NCBI GenBank assembly: GCA_963822825.1
Contig: CAWGIW010000008.1
Coordinates: forward strand, 186,001-250,000
Reading direction: 5' to 3'
Length of the DNA: 64,000 nucleotides
Source of the DNA: JAWWPY01 sp963822825
GTDB lineage: Bacteria; Actinomycetota; Actinomycetes; Streptosporangiales; Streptosporangiaceae
Each line of letters starts with the position of its first letter. Position 1 is the stretch's first letter. The notes beneath the pieces are model-generated. The model did no database searches. It was not told where the DNA came from and saw only the letters and a program-made list of their open reading frames with translations. Below are positions 42,902 through 51,769 of this stretch, piece by piece. Made by a program: the position numbers and the translations under genes.

Positions 42902-45400
42902 ATGGCAGGCAGCGATAGGGCGGGCAGCGACAAGGCGGCCAGCAAGGGCGGCGACCGGGACAAGTCCCTGGAGACCGCGCTCGCCCAGATCGAGCGGCAG
43001 TTCGGCAAGGGCTCGATCATGCGGCTCGGTGACGAGGGCCGGGCCCCGATCGAGGTGATTCCGACGGGGGCGATCTCGCTGGATGTCGCGCTCGGCATCG
43101 GCGGCCTGCCCCGCGGTCGGATCGTCGAGATATACGGACCCGAAGGCAGCGGGAAAACGACGGTGGCGCTGCACGCGGTCGCGAGCGCCCAGCGGATGGG
43201 CGGCATCGCCGCGTTCATCGACGCGGAGCACGCGCTGGACCCTGACTACGCGAAGAAACTCGGCGTCGACACGGACGGACTGCTCGTCTCCCAGCCCGAC
43301 ACCGGGGAGCAGGGCCTGGAGATCGCGGACATGCTGATCCGCTCGGCCGCCATCGACATCGTGGTCATCGACTCGGTCGCCGCGCTGGTGCCCCGCGCCG
43401 AGATCGAGGGCGAGATGGGGGACAGTCACGTCGGCCTGCAGGCCCGGCTCATGTCCCAGGCCCTGCGCAAGATCACCGGCGCACTGAGCCAGACCAAGAC
43501 CACCGCGATATTCATTAATCAATTGCGCGAAAAGATAGGCGTCATGTTCGGCTCACCTGAAACGACGACGGGCGGACGGGCGCTTAAATTCTATGCATCC
43601 GTGCGACTCGATGTGCGCAGAATAGAAACGCTTAAAGATGGCACGGAACCGGTCGGAAGCCGTACCAGAATTAAAGTCGTAAAGAACAAATGCCTCGCGG
43701 AAGGCACCCGTGTATTCGATCCTGCGACCGGTATCACCCATCGCATCGAGGAGATCGTTGACGGTCGGCTCCCGATCCATGCGGTGTCTGCTGACAAGAA
43801 CGGCATGCTGCAGGCGCGCGAGGTCACGTCGTGGTTCGACCAGGGTGAGCAAGATGTCACCGGAATCAAGCTCCGCGATGGCACCGAGCTGTGGGTCACG
43901 CCTGATCACAAGGTCCTCACCGAGCATGGCTGGCGCGTTGCTGGGGAAATCGTTCCCGGGGACCGGGTAGCCAGGCCTCGCGCCTACTCAGGGTTCGGCA
44001 CCCAGGAGCCGATTTCGCCCGATCACGCCAGGCTGCTCGGCTATCTCATCGGCGATGGTTACGTGGGCGGGAGCACGCCAGTCCAGTTCACAAATGTCGC
44101 GGAATCACTGCACCAGGATGCTGCTCGGATCGCGAGCACCCTGGGATGCGACGTGAAGCCGACAGGTCATCCGATAACAATCGCGATCTCCCACCTGCCA
44201 GGCGAGAAGAACGGCGTTCTCGAGCTCTGCCGGTGGGCGGGAATCTACGGCTTCCTGGCGCCCGCCAAGAAGCTTCCCGCAGCTCTCTTTGCACCCGAGG
44301 TCTCGGCTGAGATCCTAAGCAACCTGATCTTCGGGATCTTCGAGACGGACGGTTATGTCTCGCGGGAGCAGACGGGCGGGATCAGGGTCGGTTTCTCCAC
44401 GACGTCGGAGCAGCTGGCCCAGCAGCTTCACTGGTCACTTCTGCGCTGGGGCATCGGGAGCAACATCCAGCGCCGTGACCCGCGCGCTCAGCGAGGGGGT
44501 TTGATCAAGGGACGCAGGATCTCGGGAAAGCACACGGCATGGGAAGTCCGGGTGTCTGGCGTTGAAAACGTTTCCGCGTTCGCCACTGCGATCCCCATGT
44601 GGGGGCCGCGCGGCCAGGTGCTGACACGTGAACTCGCGGAACTCGACGGCCGTTACCGGGGATCGCAGCGGGTCTACCTCGGCCAGGAAATGGTCAAGCC
44701 TGTTCTCGGTCACCTCGCGAGTCTCGGGGTGACCGCGCAGGTGGCGGCTCAACTGATCGGTGAGGGCGTTGGGGATCCCCAGGGTGGGATGAAGGTCGTG
44801 CTCGGCGCCTCCCGCTTGCGCCGTGACCGGCTCCAGCGGCTAGCCGATGGGCTCGATGATTCCTTCCTGCGTGGCATCCTGGCGGATCAACTCTGGTACT
44901 CCAAGGTCGCTGCGATTCTGCCTGCGCGGCGCTGCCGCACGTTCGATGTGGAAGTGGAGGGCCTCCATAACCTGGTCGCGGAGGATGTGGTCGTCCACAA
45001 CTGCGCGCCGCCATTCAAAGCCGCAGAATTTGATATTCTATTCGGCCTTGGGATTAGCAAAGAGGGCGGGCTTATCGACCTCGGGGTCGAGCAGTCGATC
45101 GTGCGTAAGTCAGGCGCCTGGTACACCTACGAGGGCGACCAGCTCGGGCAGGGCAAGGAGAACGCCCGCAAGTTCCTGCTCGAAAACCCCGATCTCGCCA
45201 ACGAGATCGAGAAGAAGATCAAGGAGAAGCTCGGCGTCGGCCCGCGCCTCGACGCGGCCGCCGACGGGCTGCCTAAGCCTGAGGCTGGCGGAGTCAGTAT
45301 CGCCGGGGTGAGCGTCGGCGGAGCCGGCGGCCTGGGCAAGCCCAGCGCGGGGAAGTCCAGCGCCGCGGCCAGTGTGGGCAAGATCGCCGGTGACGACTGA
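42902..45400 (+). CDS. recA: Recombinase RecA precursor with intein
   Basis: RecA forms the ATP-dependent strand-exchange filament and triggers LexA self-cleavage. The 832-residue precursor consists of extein residues 1-263, a 437-residue intein and 132 C-terminal extein residues, giving a mature protein of 395. Walker A is GPEGSGKT; FIDAEHALDP, DSVAALVPRAE and INQLREKIGVMFGSPETTTGGRALKFYASVRLD (loop L2) are typical. The C-terminal tail is longer and more Gly/Ala/Ser-rich than usual. The ATG at 42902 is chosen over an upstream frame start. The coding sequence on both sides of the intein (about 43504-43690 and 45002-45075) uses AT-ending codons (ATA, ATT, AGA, TTG, AAA) rare elsewhere. Confidence 0.97.
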   Translation: MAGSDRAGSDKAASKGGDRDKSLETALAQIERQFGKGSIMRLGDEGRAPIEVIPTGAISLDVALGIGGLPRGRIVEIYGPEGSGKTTVALHAVASAQRMGGIAAFIDAEHALDPDYAKKLGVDTDGLLVSQPDTGEQGLEIADMLIRSAAIDIVVIDSVAALVPRAEIEGEMGDSHVGLQARLMSQALRKITGALSQTKTTAIFINQLREKIGVMFGSPETTTGGRALKFYASVRLDVRRIETLKDGTEPVGSRTRIKVVKNKCLAEGTRVFDPATGITHRIEEIVDGRLPIHAVSADKNGMLQAREVTSWFDQGEQDVTGIKLRDGTELWVTPDHKVLTEHGWRVAGEIVPGDRVARPRAYSGFGTQEPISPDHARLLGYLIGDGYVGGSTPVQFTNVAESLHQDAARIASTLGCDVKPTGHPITIAISHLPGEKNGVLELCRWAGIYGFLAPAKKLPAALFAPEVSAEILSNLIFGIFETDGYVSREQTGGIRVGFSTTSEQLAQQLHWSLLRWGIGSNIQRRDPRAQRGGLIKGRRISGKHTAWEVRVSGVENVSAFATAIPMWGPRGQVLTRELAELDGRYRGSQRVYLGQEMVKPVLGHLASLGVTAQVAAQLIGEGVGDPQGGMKVVLGASRLRRDRLQRLADGLDDSFLRGILADQLWYSKVAAILPARRCRTFDVEVEGLHNLVAEDVVVHNCAPPFKAAEFDILFGLGISKEGGLIDLGVEQSIVRKSGAWYTYEGDQLGQGKENARKFLLENPDLANEIEKKIKEKLGVGPRLDAAADGLPKPEAGGVSIAGVSVGGAGGLGKPSAGKSSAAASVGKIAGDD
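43691..45001 (+). other. RecA intein with LAGLIDADG homing endonuclease
   Basis: A 437-residue protein-splicing element after VVKNK. It starts CLAEGTRVFD (Cys1 nucleophile), has the block B TPDHKVLTEHGW and ends VVVHN before the +1 Cys of the C-extein. Insertion site and sequence match the Mycobacterium tuberculosis RecA intein. Two dodecapeptide motifs, LLGYLIGDG (about residues 115-123) and IFGIFETDG (about residues 212-220), keep their acidic residues, so the endonuclease may be active. No frame break is present, so the precursor should splice. Confidence 0.96.
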
Positions 45401-45995
45401 CAGTCAAGGGGCTGGCGGGGTCGGCGGGGACCCGGAGGAGCGGGCACGGCAGGTCTGCCTGCGGATGCTGACGGTGGCGCCCCGGACCAGCGCCCAGCTC
45501 GCGGAGGCCATGCGGCGTAAGGGAGTGCCCGCCGAAGCGGCCGAGGCAGTGCTCGGCCGGTTGGCCGAGGTCGGCCTGATCGACGATGCCGCGTTCGCCC
45601 ATGCCTGGGTGGAATCCCGGCATCACGGCCGCGGCCTCAGCCGCCGGGCGCTCGCGGCCGAGTTGCAGCGCCGTGGCGTGCCGGGCGAGGACGTGCGGGC
45701 CGCCGTTGGCGTGCTCGGTCCGGATCAGGAGGTCGCCACCGCCCGGCGACTTGTGCTGCGGGCGATGGCGGGCACCAAGAGCCGGCCGCTGCCGGTCCGG
45801 ATCCGCCGTCTGGTGGGCCTGCTGGCGCGTAAGGGCTATCCGGCGCCGCTGGCCTACCGGGTGGTCCGCGAGGCCCTTGAGCAGGAGGGCATCGATACGG
45901 TCGAGGCGGGAATCGACCTCGACGCCATGACTGATGCCGCCGATGCCGCGGATATCGCCGCAGGTGCCTTGACGATTACGGAAAGTGAGTTTTGA
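45390..45995 (+). CDS. recX: Regulatory protein RecX
   Basis: RecX binds and restrains RecA filaments. 201 residues from GTG 45390, which overlaps the recA stop by 11 nt. The three-helix RecX repeats are visible: VCLRMLTVAPRTSAQLAEAMRRKGVPAEAAEAVLGRLAEVGLIDDAAFAHAWVESR, then LSRRALAAELQRRGV, then the third repeat VRIRRLVGLLARKGYPAPLAYRVVREAL. Overlap with recA means expression follows SOS induction. Confidence 0.95.
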   Translation: MTTDSQGAGGVGGDPEERARQVCLRMLTVAPRTSAQLAEAMRRKGVPAEAAEAVLGRLAEVGLIDDAAFAHAWVESRHHGRGLSRRALAAELQRRGVPGEDVRAAVGVLGPDQEVATARRLVLRAMAGTKSRPLPVRIRRLVGLLARKGYPAPLAYRVVREALEQEGIDTVEAGIDLDAMTDAADAADIAAGALTITESEF

Positions 45996-46387
45996 GAAGA
46001 TCGCGAGCCGCTGCTTGCCCAAACTGTTATCAACGCTTAACCTCACGGCAGCGAGGTGTTACTCCGCGCCAAGCGGAATGAAAACGAACGAATACGGCCA
46101 GTGATCGGTTTCAGGCCGCAACTGGCTTCGGATGGTGAGTGGATCCGGTGGGGCGGGCCCGCTGGACTGAATATGGCTCGGTGACGAGCTGGCCGGGCAG
46201 GCCAGCCGGAAGGCGGTTCGGGCCGGGACTCCCGAGATCCGGCGGTATGTGCGCCGGATCGTCCCGGCATGCTGCGGGCTGGCCACGCGGTGTGCCAGGC
46301 CCGGTGGTGCGCGTGACCCTCGCTCCAGGCATGTCCCCTGGCACCGTACCCAGGTGCCGGGGCCGGCGAGCAGGATTGGGGTGCGCC
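45996..46387. other. 392-bp intergenic region recX-rny
   Basis: I see no convincing gene here. The frame that becomes rny is open far upstream, to 46139, but with residues unlike RNase Y. The first 130 bp (46000-46130) are AT-richer than the surroundings (GTTATCAACGCTTAACC, AATGAAAACGAACGAATACG) and may hold the rny promoter. No terminator with a T-run was found. Confidence 0.5.
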
Positions 46388-48010
46388 ATGAGCAGCACAA
46401 TCTCTCTCGTGTTCGTGGTGATCGCCCTCCTTGCCACCCTGGCCGTGCTGGCCATCGTGCTGCGCAGGTCCTCAGAACGCGAGCGTGCCCGTACCACCGC
46501 GGAGGGGCAGGCCAATCTGGCGCACACCGCGGAAACGCAGCTGCGGTCAGACGAGGCGATGCGGGAAGCCGATCAGGTCCGCGCGCGTGCGCAGACCGAC
46601 GCGGCCGCGATCATGCGCGAGGCCAGTACGGCGGCCGACAAGGCGGCCCACGCCAGCCGCCAGGCCGAAGAAGAGTTGCGGGCGGTCAAGGAGGAATCCA
46701 GGGAACTCCGCGCTGACCTTGAGCGGAGAGAGGCGCGGCTGGCCGAGCGGGAAGGCCGCCTGGACGGCGAGTTCCGCAAAGTGGAGGAGCGCTCCGGCGC
46801 GCTGGACCGTGTCCAGGAGGATCTGGGCCGACTCCGCGTCGACCTGGACCGGCTCGCTGAGGAGCGGCGCGAGGTACTCGAGCAGGCCGCCGGGCTCACG
46901 GCCGACCAAGCCAAGGCCGAACTGATCGCTGGAATCCAGAACCAGGCCAAGCGTGAGGCCGCGCTGCTGGTCAGGGACACTGAGAACGAGGCGCGCCGGG
47001 ATGGCGAGCAGCGGGCGCGCCGGATTGTCACGCTGGCCATCCAGCGCGTCGCCACCGAGCAGACCAGCGAGTCTGTCGTGTCCGTCCTGCATCTGCCAGG
47101 CGACGAGATGAAAGGCAGGATCATCGGCCGCGAGGGCCGCAACATCCGCGCCTTCGAGTCGGTCACCGGCGTCAATCTCATCATCGACGACACCCCCGAG
47201 GCCGTCCTGCTCTCCTGCTTTGACCCGGTCCGCCGCGAGGTGGGCAGGCTGGCGCTGGAACGTCTGGTGCTGGACGGCCGCATCCACCCGCAGCGCATCG
47301 AGGAGGCGTACGAGCAGAGCAAGGCGGAGGTCGAGCAGTTGTGCGTGCGGGCCGGCGAGGACGCCCTGGTCGAACTGGCCCTCACGGACCTGCACCCCGA
47401 ACTGGTGACCCTGCTCGGGCGGCTGCGCTACCGCACCTCCTACGGTCAGAACGTGCTGCGGCACCTGGTCGAATCCGCTTTCATCGCGGGCATGATGGCC
47501 AGCGAACTTGGCATGGACCCGGTCCTGCTGAAGCGCTGCACCGTGCTGCACGACATCGGCAAGGCGCTCACCCACGAGGTGGAGGGGAGCCACGCGCTGA
47601 TCGGCGCGGAGATCGCGCGGCGGTACGGCGAGCCGGAGGACGTGGTGCACGCCATAGAGGCCCACCACAACGAGGTGGAGGTACGCACCGTCGAAGCCGT
47701 GCTGACCCAGGCGGCCGATGCCATCAGCGGCGGCCGCCCAGGAGCGCGGCGGGAGTCACTGGAGGCATACGTCAAGCGGCTGGAGCGGCTTGAGCAGATC
47801 GCGGCGGCGCAGGACGGCGTCGAGAAGGTGTTCGCCATGCAAGCTGGTCGCGAGATCAGGGTCATGGTCAAGCCCGAGCGGGTGGATGACATCCAGGCCC
47901 AGGTGATCGCGCGCGACGTGGCCAAGCAGGTCGAGGAGGAGCTGACCTACCCCGGCCAGATCCGGGTCACGGTGGTCCGGGAATCGCGCGCTACGGAGTT
48001 CGCCCGCTGA
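46388..48010 (+). CDS. rny: Ribonuclease Y
   Basis: 540 residues from ATG 46388. RNase Y is a membrane-anchored endonuclease that starts mRNA decay. The order is one N-terminal membrane helix (SLVFVVIALLATLAVLAIVL), a long charged coiled coil to about residue 190, a KH RNA-binding domain (GDEMKGRIIGREGRNIRAFESVTG) and an HD metal-dependent nuclease domain with LHDIGKALTHEVEGSHALIG and IEAHHNEVE. All key HD histidines are present. RNase Y is common in Firmicutes but patchy in actinobacteria, some of which rely on RNase E/G and J. In this window it coexists with RNase J. Confidence 0.96.
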   Translation: MSSTISLVFVVIALLATLAVLAIVLRRSSERERARTTAEGQANLAHTAETQLRSDEAMREADQVRARAQTDAAAIMREASTAADKAAHASRQAEEELRAVKEESRELRADLERREARLAEREGRLDGEFRKVEERSGALDRVQEDLGRLRVDLDRLAEERREVLEQAAGLTADQAKAELIAGIQNQAKREAALLVRDTENEARRDGEQRARRIVTLAIQRVATEQTSESVVSVLHLPGDEMKGRIIGREGRNIRAFESVTGVNLIIDDTPEAVLLSCFDPVRREVGRLALERLVLDGRIHPQRIEEAYEQSKAEVEQLCVRAGEDALVELALTDLHPELVTLLGRLRYRTSYGQNVLRHLVESAFIAGMMASELGMDPVLLKRCTVLHDIGKALTHEVEGSHALIGAEIARRYGEPEDVVHAIEAHHNEVEVRTVEAVLTQAADAISGGRPGARRESLEAYVKRLERLEQIAAAQDGVEKVFAMQAGREIRVMVKPERVDDIQAQVIARDVAKQVEEELTYPGQIRVTVVRESRATEFAR

Positions 48011-48087
48011 AGGGGCGGCGAGACCTCCCGGCTGCGGCTTGCGCGGGCCCGCTGCGCGGGGCGGCCTCGTCTGGGAAGTAGGGGCCG

Positions 48088-50193
48088 TTACTGGGCTGCC
48101 TCGGTGACTACCGCGGCGGGCTCTGGGGTGTTGGTCTGGGTGGTGAGGGAGAGCGGGGGGATGTCCGGGGTGGCGAAGCCGAGTACCTGGCCGTAGAACG
48201 ACAGTTCCGCTTCCAGGCAGGCGATGATCGTCTCGGTCTTCCTGAATCCATGGCCCTCCTCCGCGAAGGCGAGGAGGGCGTGCCGGATGCCATGCCCGGA
48301 AAGGTCGGCCGCGATGCTCTCGGCCTGCGCGGGCGGCACGATCGGGTCGTCGAGCCCCTGCAGCAGCAGCACCGGGCAGGTGGCATCCGTCACGTGTCCG
48401 ACTGGCGACCGCTCGATGTAGACGGTGTCGAAACCAGGCAGCGGCCCGATGAGACCATGCAGGTAGCTCGACTCGAAGTCGTGTGTTACGGAGGCGAGCT
48501 GACGCAGGTCGGCGACCCCGGAATACGACGTGGCCGCGCCGAAGACGGTGCCAAACGACGTGCCGGTGGTCACCGCGGCTAGGGCTGTCCAGCCGCCCGC
48601 TGACCCACCCCGGATAGCCAGCCGCCGGATGTCGGCCTGGCCGGCCTCGGCCAGGGCCAGCGCGGCGGCGATCACGTCCTCGACGTCGACCAGGCCCCAC
48701 TGCCGGCGCAGCCTGTCCCGGTATAGTCGGCCGTACCCGGTCGAACCGCCGTAGTTCACGTCAACGACCCCGATGCCACGGCTCGTGAAGTACGCCTTGG
48801 CCAGGTCGAAGAGGCCGACCGCATGCGCGGTGGGTCCGCCGTGGACCCAGACCACGTAGGGCGGCAACTCGCCCTCGGGCGGCACCGCGGCTGGATGGGA
48901 GGGCGGGTACACGAGCGCGTGCACGCTGCGGCCGAACTGGCCATCGAGCAGCACCGGCTGCGGTACCGGCAGGTAGGCGGCGTCGGGTATCTCCTCGATC
49001 TCCCGGCGCAGTACGGTTGTCTGCCCGGTCGCCGCGTCGATCCGGATGACCGACAGCGGGGTGGTCGGCCCGCCTGCCACCCCTACGATAGTGTTGCCGT
49101 CCGCGGACAGGCCGGACGTGAACTCTTGGAAAGCGATGTCGGGATCGGTCAGCTCCGCGGTCTCCGGGTCGAGCAGCCCGAGGTGCATGCCGCCGACGCC
49201 GTGCAAGACCGCGAGCCGTCCGTCGCCCAGAACCGCGAACGGCCTTTCGCCGAGTTGCCACAGCGGCCCGGCGAACTCCTCCTCCGCGGAGAACAGCGCC
49301 TGGGCCGGCTCGCCGACCAGGCCGACCTGGTACACGTTCCACCAGCCCACCCAGTCGGAGACGACGTAGAGGCTGGAGTCGTTCCGCCAAAGCGGCGCCA
49401 CCACCGACTCGCGCATGCCGCCCTTGACGAGCCGTCCCTTGGCCGGAAGGCCGTCCGAAACGGTGGCGACCCGCAATTCGGTGCCGTCCCAAGGCATCCG
49501 CGGGTGATTCCAGCAGATCCAGGCCAGGCGGATGCCGTCGGGCGACGGGGTCGGGAACGCGAAGAAGTCCGACCCAGTGACGAGCTCGCGGATGGCCTCC
49601 GGGTTGGCCGCCGCCGACCCGTCCAGCGGGACCGCGACGATGGCCCGGGTGACCTTGCCTCCGTCGTGTCGCTCCTGCACACACCAGATCTCCGTGCCGT
49701 CCGGGGAGAGCGCGAAATCGGCGTAACGCAGCGCAGCGGACCCGGGGTTCCCCGGCGGCTCAGGCGTGAGCGGGCTCGGGTCCTGGGCTCGGCCCTGGGT
49801 CTGAGCCCACGGCGCCAGATAAAGCCGCTGGTCAGTGTAGTTCGCGAAGACAATCGCTCCGCCCGCCTGTGTTCCGCCCGCCTGTGTTCCGCCCGCCCTT
49901 GTTCCGCCCGTCGGGGCTTGGGGCAGCGGCAAGTACGAGAGCCCGCCGTATTCGTGCACGCGGGTGCGGGCGTTCCAGGGGGCGGTCAGCACGCTGCGCT
50001 GCTTCCCTTCCGGGCCGCAGTGCACGACGGTGACCCGCCCGCCCTCGTCCGGCCTGCTTTCCTGCCACCACACATCGTCACCGATGACGATGGGATACGA
50101 GATCCGAACCTGCCCCTTCGCCACGTCTGCCGCGCTGATCGGGGAGGGCCAACTGCCGTAGGGGATTGGGGCTGGTCCCGCGCTCTCTGTCAT
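48088..50193 (-). CDS. S9 family prolyl-oligopeptidase-type peptidase
   Basis: 701 residues from ATG 50193. An N-terminal seven-bladed beta-propeller (repeated DGTEIWC, SPDGIRLAWICWNHPRMPWD, SADGNTIVG) is followed by an alpha/beta-hydrolase domain. The nucleophile is Ser in IRGGSAGGWTAL, the Asp is in LQGLDDPIVPP and the His is in EEGHGF. The pattern suits the acylaminoacyl-peptidase/dipeptidyl-peptidase subfamily. There is no signal peptide, so it is cytosolic. Four copies of a GGTQA-type pentapeptide, three of them from 15-bp repeats, lie in the first propeller blade. It is divergent from miaB, with an 82-bp spacer, and convergent with rny. Confidence 0.92.
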   Translation of the reverse strand: MTESAGPAPIPYGSWPSPISAADVAKGQVRISYPIVIGDDVWWQESRPDEGGRVTVVHCGPEGKQRSVLTAPWNARTRVHEYGGLSYLPLPQAPTGGTRAGGTQAGGTQAGGAIVFANYTDQRLYLAPWAQTQGRAQDPSPLTPEPPGNPGSAALRYADFALSPDGTEIWCVQERHDGGKVTRAIVAVPLDGSAAANPEAIRELVTGSDFFAFPTPSPDGIRLAWICWNHPRMPWDGTELRVATVSDGLPAKGRLVKGGMRESVVAPLWRNDSSLYVVSDWVGWWNVYQVGLVGEPAQALFSAEEEFAGPLWQLGERPFAVLGDGRLAVLHGVGGMHLGLLDPETAELTDPDIAFQEFTSGLSADGNTIVGVAGGPTTPLSVIRIDAATGQTTVLRREIEEIPDAAYLPVPQPVLLDGQFGRSVHALVYPPSHPAAVPPEGELPPYVVWVHGGPTAHAVGLFDLAKAYFTSRGIGVVDVNYGGSTGYGRLYRDRLRRQWGLVDVEDVIAAALALAEAGQADIRRLAIRGGSAGGWTALAAVTTGTSFGTVFGAATSYSGVADLRQLASVTHDFESSYLHGLIGPLPGFDTVYIERSPVGHVTDATCPVLLLQGLDDPIVPPAQAESIAADLSGHGIRHALLAFAEEGHGFRKTETIIACLEAELSFYGQVLGFATPDIPPLSLTTQTNTPEPAAVVTEAAQ
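49861..49905 (-). repeat. Three 15-bp in-frame repeats
   Basis: Units at 49861, 49876 and 49891 encode GGTQA, GGTQA and GGTRA in the propeller of the S9 peptidase; a diverged fourth copy follows at 49906. Confidence 0.88.
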
Positions 50194-50275
50194 AGGAATA
50201 TCGTCTACCACGCACGGGGTCGCCCACGGAAGATTCCGGACATGCCCCTTGCTGCGCGTACTCTCGGATATCGAC

Positions 50276-51754
50276 ATGAGCGCCTCTCGCAGTTACCAGA
50301 TCCGCACCTACGGGTGCCAGATGAACATGCACGACTCCGAGCGGCTGGCTGGTCTGCTCGAGGAGGCGGGTTACCGGCCCGTACCCGAGGACGCGACGCC
50401 CGATGTCGTGGTGTTCAACACCTGCGCGGTGCGCGAGAACGCCGACAACCGCCTGTACGGCAACCTGGGCCAGCTGCTGCCGGTCAAGAACGCGCATCCA
50501 GGGATGCAGATCGCGGTCGGTGGCTGCCTGGCTCAGAAGGACCAGGCTGGCATCGCGGACCGGGCGCCGTGGGTGGACGTGGTGTTCGGCACCCATAACA
50601 TCGGGTCGCTGCCGGTGCTGCTCGATCGGGCCCGGGTGCAGGCCCAGGCCCAGGTGGAGATCGTCGAGACGCTGGAGCGCTTCCCCTCGGTGCTGCCCGC
50701 GCGCCGCGAGTCCGCCTACTCGGCGTGGGTCGCCATCTCGGTGGGCTGCAACAACACGTGCACGTTCTGCATCGTGCCGACCCTGCGCGGTCGGGAAAAC
50801 GACCGCAGGCCCGGCGATGTCCTGGCCGAGATCCGCGCGCTGACCGCGGAGGGGGTCCTGGAGGTCACGCTGCTCGGGCAGAACGTGAACTCCTACGGGG
50901 TGGCATTCGGCGACCAGCGGGCGTTCGGCATGCTGCTGCGCTCGTGCAGCGGGATCGACGGCCTGGAGCGGGTCCGCTTCACCTCGCCGCATCCGCGGGA
51001 CTTCACGGATGACGTCATCGAGGCCATGGCGGAGACGCCCAACGTCATGCCGCAGTTGCATATGCCGCTGCAGTCCGGTTCCGACGCGGTGCTGCGGGCC
51101 ATGCGCCGCGCTTACCGGCGCGAGAAATATCTCGGCATCCTCGCTCGGGTCCGGTCCGCCATCCCCAGTGCCGCCATCACGACCGACATCATCGTGGGGT
51201 TTCCTGGCGAGACCGAACGGGACTTCCAGGACACTCTCGACTTGGTGCGGCAGGCCCGTTTTGCTGGTGCGTTCACCTTTCAGTACTCGCCGCGGCCGGG
51301 CACCCCGGCCGCGGACATGGATGGTCAGGTACCGGCGGCGGTGGTCGGTGAGCGGTACCAGCGGCTCGCCGCCCTGGTCGAGGAGGTCTGCCTGGCGGAA
51401 AACGAGCACTTCGTGGGGCGCGAGGTCGAGGTGCTGGTGGCCGAAGGAGAAGGACGCAAGGACGGGGTGACCCACCGCCTGTCCGGCCGGGCGCGGGACA
51501 ACCGCCTGGTGCACTTCGCCCCGGCGGACACCGCGCCGCGGCCCGGGGACATGGTCACCACCATGGTCAGCCGGGCCGCGCCGCACTACCTGGTCGCGGA
51601 CGGCGCGCCGCTGGCGGTCCGCCGCACCCGCGGCGGAGACGCCTGGCAGGCCCGCCGCGAGGGGCCAGGCCGCGCGGAAAGCGCACTTGGCTCCCCGGGC
51701 GGCGAGCCTGCCGCCGTGTTGCTGGGCATGCCCGCCCTGGGCCGCCCGTCCTGA
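50276..51754 (+). CDS. miaB: tRNA-2-methylthio-N6-dimethylallyladenosine synthase MiaB
   Basis: 492 residues from ATG 50276. MiaB adds the 2-methylthio group to i6A37 of tRNA with two Fe-S clusters and SAM. The N-terminal cysteines are in RTYGCQMNMHDSER, VVFNTCAVRENA and VGGCLAQKD. The radical-SAM triad is GCNNTCTFCIVP near residue 160. The motifs TSPHPRDF, MPLQSGSDAVLRAMRRAY and DIIVGFPGETERDF are all present, and a C-terminal TRAM domain follows. miaA, which makes its substrate, lies about 1.4 kb downstream of its stop, the normal actinobacterial layout. The C-terminal 35 residues are unconserved. Confidence 0.96.
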   Translation: MSASRSYQIRTYGCQMNMHDSERLAGLLEEAGYRPVPEDATPDVVVFNTCAVRENADNRLYGNLGQLLPVKNAHPGMQIAVGGCLAQKDQAGIADRAPWVDVVFGTHNIGSLPVLLDRARVQAQAQVEIVETLERFPSVLPARRESAYSAWVAISVGCNNTCTFCIVPTLRGRENDRRPGDVLAEIRALTAEGVLEVTLLGQNVNSYGVAFGDQRAFGMLLRSCSGIDGLERVRFTSPHPRDFTDDVIEAMAETPNVMPQLHMPLQSGSDAVLRAMRRAYRREKYLGILARVRSAIPSAAITTDIIVGFPGETERDFQDTLDLVRQARFAGAFTFQYSPRPGTPAADMDGQVPAAVVGERYQRLAALVEEVCLAENEHFVGREVEVLVAEGEGRKDGVTHRLSGRARDNRLVHFAPADTAPRPGDMVTTMVSRAAPHYLVADGAPLAVRRTRGGDAWQARREGPGRAESALGSPGGEPAAVLLGMPALGRPS

Positions 51755-51769
51755 GCGCCGCCGCGCCGG

